Below are positions 9,001 through 10,403 of a DNA stretch of 10,403 bases, one piece after another. Source of the DNA: Planctomycetaceae bacterium (GTDB taxonomy: Bacteria > Planctomycetota > Planctomycetia > Pirellulales > Pirellulaceae); the NCBI GenBank assembly GCA_007133715.1, contig SLMF01000104.1, positions 1-10,403 on the forward strand. The letters are read 5' to 3'. The notes below the pieces were generated by a model that ran no database searches, was not told the DNA's origin, and worked only from the letters and a program-made list of their open reading frames with translations. Numbering within the stretch: position 1 is the first letter of the stretch; each line of letters opens with the position of its first letter. A program made the position numbers and the translations under genes.

Positions 9001-10403
9001 CACCAAAGAAGCGACCCCCACCGTGTTGAACAACGTGCTGGCCAACAACCGCAACGGGATCATCGAGACGTTGAACCAGCCGAATCGCGATTTGCGGAAT
9101 CAATGGTCCTGGGCTCCCAACTTGGGAACCGGGGGGACCTCGGCGGGCAGTATCCAGCATTCTTATCCTGCCAGCTTTACGGTCAGTCCGATCTCGGCGG
9201 TGGTGGGCGCCAATCTCTTCCAGCACAACGAGTATCGCGAATTGACGCTGAATGGCGTGCAAATGCGGGCGGGCAACTGGGGGATTTCCGAGGTCTGGCC
9301 CGAGCGGACCGATACGGCCTGGCGTTTGAATACCGAACGCGTGATCGCTCGCCCGGACAACCAGGACTTCAACATTGCCTTGGCTCCTGATCTGCCCTTG
9401 TTCGTGAACGCGGCGGACGGGAACTTTTTCCCGGCCCCCACTTCGCGGGCGATCGACAGCAGCGTGTCGGCACTCGAGGACCGGCCCGCGTTCCTGCTGG
9501 TCAAGCGGCCGATGGGGCTGCCCGATTCGCCCGTGTTGGCTCCCAAGCGGGATGCGGTCGGCCAGTTGCGGATCGACGACCCGGCCGTTTCCCCGCCTCA
9601 GGGGCAGGGCCAGAACGTGTTCATCGACCGCGGCTCGCTCGATCGCTCCGACTTCGTCGGCCCCTCCGCTCATCTGGTCTTCCCGCGGGACAACGACTCG
9701 GACGGGCTGGATATCGATCCGACCCGCTCGGTCGTGCATCTGCTGGAAGGCGTGTATTCGAGTTTTTCGATCCAGTTGGTGGATGGATTCGAGGCGGCCG
9801 ATCCGTTCCCCGGCGTGGGTGTCAACGACGCCACGGTGCAGGGCCCCCGCGGTGCGGCTGGCCAGTTGCCCGGGTCCGCCGTGACCGTGTTCCAGAACGG
9901 CGTGTTTTTGGAAGAAGAACGGGATTACCAGTTCCGCTACGATTCGATCCGCAACACGATCCATCTGACCCCGACCTCCGGGATTTGGGAGGAGGATGCG
10001 GTCTACCGGATCGAGTTGAACAACCGCGACCGGTACGTTGTTTCCGCGCCGCGGGGCGACCATGTCCGGGACGGTGAGATGTTCCAGATCACCGATTCCT
10101 CGGGTGTCACGGTGACCTTCGAATACGACACCGGTTTCATTGCGGAGATCCCTCAGTCGCTGGCGATCCAGGTGCCGCGGGCCGGAGTGACGGACGGCCA
10201 GCGGTTTCAGATCCGGGACGCTTCCGATCCGCTGAATACGGCGGTCACGTTCGAGATCGACAACAACGGCGTGTGGCTGCCAGCGAATCAACCGGTGCTG
10301 ATCCCGCCGGGTGCGACGCGCGACGAGATCGCCCGGGCGATTGTGACGGCCCTGGATGCCATGACGGGCGAAGTGGACGGCACCTACGGTTTCGGCTTGA
10401 CGC
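1..10403 (+). CDS. Giant mosaic beta-rich surface/secreted protein, partial at both ends
   Basis: Reading from base 2 gives 3,467 codons without a stop, through to base 10402. The frame is supported by recognisable protein motifs along its whole length, so no frameshift is evident. The true start and stop are outside the window, so signal peptide and C-terminal anchor cannot be seen. Domains in order are a beta-helix edge, two Fn3-like repeats, beta-helix 1, a duplicated TDIVH module, two PPC-like domains, a split propeller-like region, a jelly-roll-like block, choice-of-anchor L, beta-helix 2, PPC-like 3, beta-helix 3, an Ig-like block, and several copies of a short recurring module. There is no cysteine, lysine is rare, and no transmembrane stretch is visible. 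No catalytic site is recognised. By inference it acts outside the cytoplasm in adhesion, matrix or cell-wall architecture; the exact role is unknown. The style resembles giant proteins of Planctomycetota. Confidence 0.96.
2..412 (+). other. Protein region: beta-helix edge with TDIVH motif (copy 1)
   Basis: The first visible residues include short strand-turn units such as GNFLEDNSINGLFIR (about 224-268) followed by a strand and the motif TDIVHVL (329-349). Alternating Asn/Gly turns and hydrophobic strands are typical of right-handed parallel beta-helix rungs. The same order of motifs recurs at 1723-1910, where TDIVHML is found, which supports this being a real repeated module and not background. 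The fold is inferred from the pattern; the molecular role is not known. The N-terminal boundary lies outside the window. Confidence 0.55.
413..736 (+). repeat. Fibronectin-III-like repeat 1
   Basis: A beta-sandwich-like unit of about 110 residues. It contains the core pattern L-APGEYTYKLVFVD (around 452-493), a strand near LVVQNLPP, then ITRRLYR (602-622) and a closing FFRDTG. These match the equivalent positions of the next unit (GDYTYRVVFAD, TRRLIYR, VFVDDG), giving a tandem pair with a period close to 330 bases. The Y-T-Y-x-[LV]-V-F strand and the following proline-rich loop resemble Fn3/Ig-like folds; the fold is inferred. No binding residues are recognised. It most likely acts as a spacer or adhesion unit in the extracellular chain. 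Confidence 0.6.
737..1066 (+). repeat. Fibronectin-III-like repeat 2
   Basis: Second member of the tandem pair. GDYTYRVVFAD begins at 791, exactly 330 bases after GEYTYKLVF at 461. TRRLIYR at 932 corresponds to TRRLYR at 605, an offset of 327 bases. The repeats are clearly related at protein level but have diverged considerably in DNA, so the duplication is not recent. The pair sits between the TDIVH motif (329) and the beta-helix that starts near 1100, whereas the second copy of the surrounding module (1723-2330) lacks it; this suggests that the pair is an insertion. Confidence 0.6.
1085..1760 (+). other. Protein region: right-handed parallel beta-helix block 1
   Basis: Successive short strands and turns include LKIDPGTVIKLEGARI (about 1100-1147), FGAQLIAEG, IIFTSKLDD (1199-1225), an acidic DTNNDG loop (1250-1267), then GHWSGLYV, ARIANSVIEHND and PVLLNNIIRDN, ending at LVRGNRIANNG (about 1720-1750). 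Rungs of the type 'x-I-x-N-N-x-I-x-x-N' are the hallmark of pectate-lyase-like parallel beta-helices. No polysaccharide-lyase catalytic residues can be identified, so I call only the fold. It may bind surface glycans or act as a rigid stalk. Confidence 0.65.
1723..2330 (+). repeat. Second copy of TDIVH / DTNNNG module
   Basis: Motifs occur in the same order as in 224-1340: GNRIANN, an NGMEIRT strand, DDTDIVHML (1883-1909), a LRLQSS strand, IGGQLHVVG (compare FGAQLIAEG), VILTSLHDDTVGAG (compare IIFTSKLDDRYGAG), DTNNNG (2225-2242; compare DTNNDG) and GDWRSLRM (compare GHWSGLYV). The first copy carries two Fn3-like repeats between its two halves, while this copy has only a short strand-rich stretch there. 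The DTNNNG loop has the Asp/Asn spacing of a calcium-binding turn; metal binding is inferred. Confidence 0.6.
2435..3050 (+). other. Protein region: PPC-like domain 1 with following conserved block
   Basis: The region opens with FEIHGRLESPDDVDVYTFTA; the D-V-D-[hydrophobic]-Y-x-F core (2471-2491) is characteristic of bacterial pre-peptidase C-terminal (PPC) domains. It continues with a strand DTVVELLDAEGQLVA and closes with SGVYQLQVRMRE (2900-2935), equivalent to the final 'G-x-Y-x-[LV]-x-V' strand of the family. About 80 residues are inserted between the two halves, including LLKDFG. The closing strand is followed by STVRYSEIRYAQNGIELIGL, a block ending at LLGEAMEDE. PPC domains are non-catalytic and are found in secreted proteins, where they are thought to bind surfaces or aid export. 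Confidence 0.65.
3140..3598 (+). other. Protein region: PPC-like domain 2
   Basis: It has the expected sequence of elements: a strand ISLAGSLSS, the core QDVDFYRF (3212-3235), AITFDMDYADE, a strand TTITIFRIEE, DSNIADD, and a closing strand VGDYAVAVTSS (about 3530-3562). Compared with domain 1, the DVD-aromatic-Y core is conserved while the loops differ. It is separated from domain 1 by roughly 90 bases of EDEWVAERETGF-type sequence and followed by an Asp-Pro linker. The role is probably non-catalytic; PPC identity is inferred from the core motifs. Confidence 0.65.
3629..3676 (+). repeat. Asp-Pro linker with a 15-base tandem repeat
   Basis: The codons give PDPDDPDPDDPPEPP. The DNA from 3632 to 3661 is two copies of a 15-base unit (GATCCGGACGATCC plus C or G). 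This is a flexible acidic linker joining PPC-like domain 2 to the segment IRREPINSVDRIAEDH. The near-identity of the two units suggests a local slippage duplication. Confidence 0.8.
3880..5116 (+). other. Protein region: propeller-like repeats, split by an inserted module
   Basis: Repeated short blades of the form 'L-Y-x-[VI]-[DN]-P-x-[AT]-G' are seen: LYTVNPYAGG (3917-3946), LVILDPRTGEVIEVG (4093-4137), KLYRADPATG (4340-4369), MYGITDAGEFLSISRTTG (4816-4871) and LYAFDGDGQML (4991-5023). This pattern is usual for beta-propeller proteins of the NHL/PQQ-like or DUF4394-like kind, which read out as extracellular ligand-binding or structural domains. Between the third and fourth visible blades, 4447-4775 carries an unrelated module. 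The precise family is uncertain, and I cannot count blades with confidence. Confidence 0.5.
4447..4775 (+). other. Protein region: module inserted into the propeller
   Basis: The segment begins at FVFDDGEG and contains AGNFVIDVTRG (4514-4546), a strand GGTIFVRLDTN, a helix-like TAQQFVDLLNSNS (4616-4654), a strand VTAVVVSGSG and a closing PLTGGAGTP (4739-4765). The order 'G-N-x-I-x-V ... T-A-x-x-[FL]-[IV]-x-x-[LI]-N ... V-x-x-x-x-x-G-x-G ... L-x-G-G' resembles small modules seen in flagellin-like and other surface proteins. It is related in layout (strand, strand, then a short helix ending in Ile/Leu-Asn) to the recurring DG-F-TFE module found later in this protein. The flanking sequence resumes the propeller pattern, so it looks inserted. 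Confidence 0.45.
5117..5965 (+). other. Protein region: jelly-roll / lectin-like block
   Basis: The segment contains TSFYFGLEP, an NPFSLQEYSG turn, the strand DKPVLYFNYRLDV (5525-5563), TFRAYIQRADGTETLVASN, the helix-strand stretch DDVWRQARIELDRFA (5714-5758) and LRIRYDFVGAG, and closes with IDDLIIGFAERGEMMTG (5900-5950). Two central strands followed by 'W-R-x-A-R-I-x-L' and a terminal 'I-D-D-[LIV]-x-I' strand fit MAM/concanavalin-like jelly-roll domains that often bind carbohydrate. A Pro/Glu/Asp linker (5825-5872) interrupts it just before the last strand. Binding residues cannot be assigned. Confidence 0.5.
5825..5872 (+). other. Pro/Glu/Asp low-complexity linker
   Basis: The codons give PPEEPEDPDDPTPPP. 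It is similar in composition to the Asp-Pro linker at 3629-3676 but lies inside a domain, ahead of its final IDDLIIGF strand. It is likely an exposed loop or hinge. Confidence 0.7.
6026..6480 (+). repeat. Recurring DG-F-TFE module, copy 1
   Basis: After PYQLEIRRSEPY (6032-6067) and FDTNDRLVPE, the module proper starts at IEDGDTFRLGDG (6179-6214), continues QVTFEFDNN (6221-6247), a strand IRSGNIRVPF, and an amphipathic helix YQIAAAIRDAINSSA (6302-6346), and ends with strands KIVLFGNASGDI. The pattern 'D-G-x-x-F-x-[IL] ... [VI]-T-F-E-[FY]-[DE] ... [EQ]-I-A-x-A-I-x-x-A-[IL]' recurs around 7622, 10070 and 10193, and in diverged form around 8651. The function is unknown; the small alpha/beta unit may be an adhesion or spacer module. 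Confidence 0.65.
6536..7185 (+). other. Protein region: choice-of-anchor L domain
   Basis: The domain shows the family's landmarks in order: an early LVGGSASAGLFQGG segment, SGIVLSTGHAQHMAGPN (6644-6694), a Gly/Ser-rich GSGDADLDLALG (about 6722-6760), a strand TSLDFQFNLTEAG, then YVFASDEYN (6830-6856), the DGFAIL strand (6875-6892) and the closing IKFVISDVGDEGSDSAVFIGAG (about 7109-7175). These match the [FS]-G-[IV]-[IV]-L-S-T-G ... F-A-S-[DE]-E-Y ... D-x-F-x-[FIL]-L ... D-x-x-D-S-A-V-F-[IL] signature of choice-of-anchor L. The family is usually close to the C-terminal anchor of secreted proteins; here at least 1,070 further residues follow it. Confidence 0.85.
7211..8065 (+). other. Protein region: parallel beta-helix block 2, with an insertion
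   Basis: The helix-type rungs are GQILIHSNTILHAADWGIF (7265-7321), PVIVNNTMAYGGLGGIHFGG (7484-7543) and, after an interruption, RILNNTIYG (8039-8065). Each contains the 'I-x-x-N-[NT]-[TIM]-[IM]' turn typical of right-handed parallel beta-helix repeats. Between the second and third rungs, about 7550-8030 holds the second copy of the recurring DG-F-TFE module. The beta-helix continues directly afterwards, which is why I see that copy as an insertion in a loop. No lyase catalytic residues are recognised. Confidence 0.65.
7550..8030 (+). repeat. Recurring DG-F-TFE module, copy 2
   Basis: The module starts with YELTVRPGRGPGD, then VNDGDWFSVTVG (7616-7651), ITVEFEFQDV (7655-7684), a Gly/Asn-rich loop, a strand RVPIYYRRS, a helix AQEMAQAIKNAIDNS (7808-7852), and strands WAVYIEN and VSVYSAHS. 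The order and spacing match copy 1 at 6179-6460. The inserted loop after FEF makes this copy longer. It sits within beta-helix block 2. Confidence 0.6.
8066..8630 (+). other. Protein region: PPC-like domain 3
   Basis: This is the best match to the family of the three: it starts EPNDTIFNAI (8108-8137), which is the classical PPC opening, then SADVDMYQFQLEVGDRVVVEV (8225-8287) and ELRLFNDIGREF, and closes with GGTYFVSVSGTG. A Gly/Asn/Glu-rich stretch (8402-8461) is inserted before VTVRMVFTAEE. PPC domains are usually 70-100 residues; the low-complexity insertion makes this one longer. It follows the last rung of beta-helix block 2 immediately. Confidence 0.75.
8402..8461 (+). other. Gly/Asn/Glu low-complexity loop
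   Basis: The codons read VGDPGENGDGGENGGNGGG (8402-8458), nearly devoid of hydrophobic residues. It lies within PPC-like domain 3 ahead of a VTVRMVF strand. It is a flexible, probably surface-exposed loop, comparable in position-within-domain to the Pro/Glu/Asp linker at 5825-5872. Confidence 0.75.
8630..8940 (+). repeat. Recurring module, copy 3 (diverged)
   Basis: The segment AELIAGSQTLTLYDAQGRTFTLTT (8642-8713) followed by the helix QDIARSLREAFRNIP (8732-8776) has the same order as the other copies: a strand with Gly, two strands separated by a turn, and an 'I-A-x-[AS]-[IL]-x-x-A-[FIL]' helix. The initial D-G pair is replaced by A-G and the TFE strand by TFT, so it is diverged. It ends at YVVVHGPAKIEG (8888-8923), which parallels the KIVLFGNASGDI end of copy 1. 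Confidence 0.5.
8940..9660 (+). other. Protein region: parallel beta-helix block 3 with choice-of-anchor Q-like end
   Basis: The rungs are GILVTKEATPTVLNNVLANNRNG (about 8990-9058) and VVGANLFQHNEY (9200-9235). They are followed by LPLFVNAADGNFFPAP (9392-9439), SRAIDSS (9443-9463), a VGQLRIDDP segment and VFIDRGSLDR (9617-9646). The series 'D-P-L-F-V-[DN]-x-A-x-G-[DN]-[FY] ... P-x-S-x-A-I-D-x-[GS] ... [DI]-x-G-[AS]' is typical of the choice-of-anchor Q segment that closes many beta-helix surface proteins. I infer the beta-helix superfamily; anchor Q is a tentative name. Confidence 0.6.
9665..10045 (+). other. Protein region: Ig-like block after an acidic DNDSDG loop
   Basis: It opens with an acidic loop DNDSDGLDID (9689-9718) having the Asp spacing of calcium-binding turns. 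It continues with strands VVHLLEGVYSSFSIQLVDGF (9731-9790), VTVFQNGVFLEEERDYQFRYD (9881-9943), IHLTPTSGIW and AVYRIELNNRD (9998-10030). Short alternating strands and the 'Y-x-[FI]-x-[LY]' closing strand suggest an Ig-like or CARDB-like sandwich. No specific Pfam family can be named from sequence alone. Confidence 0.45.
10064..10402 (+). repeat. Recurring DG-F-TFE module, copies 4 and 5 in tandem; last one truncated by the window
   Basis: Copy 4 reads VRDGEMFQITDSSGVTVTFEYD (10064-10129), with a short tail up to LAIQVP. Copy 5 begins GVTDGQRFQIRDAS (10184-10225), then NTAVTFEIDNNGVW (10235-10276), a strand VLIPPG, and the helix RDEIARAIVTALDAM (10319-10363). The DG pairs are 123 bases apart (10070 and 10193), so copy 4 is a half module without the helix. 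The sequence is still open at the last base, so more copies may follow. Confidence 0.6.

Noticed and set aside
7394..10291. 965-codon ORF on the - strand
   Set aside because: It lies in exact codon register with the + gene and is a mirror of it. The product is rich in His, Arg, Val and Asp without recognisable motifs, as expected for the reverse complement of GC-rich codons.
1..10403. Phage, transposon, toxin-antitoxin or defence system
   Set aside because: No transposase, integrase, inverted repeat or small gene pair is visible; a single structural-type gene fills the window.

Overview
The whole window lies inside one protein-coding gene on the + strand. Reading codons from base 2 gives 3,467 consecutive sense codons to base 10402 with no stop, and neither the true start nor the stop is present, so both ends of the gene are off the window. 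I see no intergenic DNA, RNA gene, promoter, terminator, mobile element or CRISPR array. The encoded fragment is a giant, mosaic, beta-rich, presumably secreted or cell-surface protein. It contains no cysteine and only about 25 lysines, and is rich in Asp, Gly, Arg, Thr and Val.

The DNA is GC-rich with strong G/C preference at third codon positions. The combination of a very long ORF, parallel beta-helix blocks, PPC-like domains, jelly-roll-like blocks and a choice-of-anchor L domain suggests a Planctomycetota-type bacterium (Pirellulales-like). This assignment is an inference from protein style only, because there is no marker gene in the window.

Layout from N- to C-terminal side: (1) 2-412, edge of a beta-helix ending in a TDIVH motif; (2) 413-1066, two tandem fibronectin-III-like repeats about 110 residues apart; (3) 1085-1760, beta-helix block 1; (4) 1723-2330, a second copy of the TDIVH / DTNN(D/N)G module; (5) 2435-3050 and 3140-3598, two PPC-like domains; (6) 3629-3676, a short Asp-Pro linker; (7) 3880-5116, a propeller-like region interrupted at 4447-4775 by another module; (8) 5117-5965, a jelly-roll or lectin-like block; (9) 6026-6480, first copy of a recurring 'DG-F-TFE-AI' module; (10) 6536-7185, choice-of-anchor L domain; (11) 7211-8065, beta-helix block 2 with a recurring module inserted; (12) 8066-8630, PPC-like domain 3; (13) 8630-8940, a diverged recurring module; (14) 8940-9660, beta-helix block 3 ending like a choice-of-anchor Q segment; (15) 9665-10045, an Ig-like block; (16) 10064-10402, two more recurring modules back to back, the second cut by the window end.

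Most interesting are the nested architecture (modules inserted inside other domains), the reuse of one short module at five or six sites, the complete lack of cysteine, and a set of very long antisense ORFs that are explained by avoidance of TTA, CTA and TCA codons.
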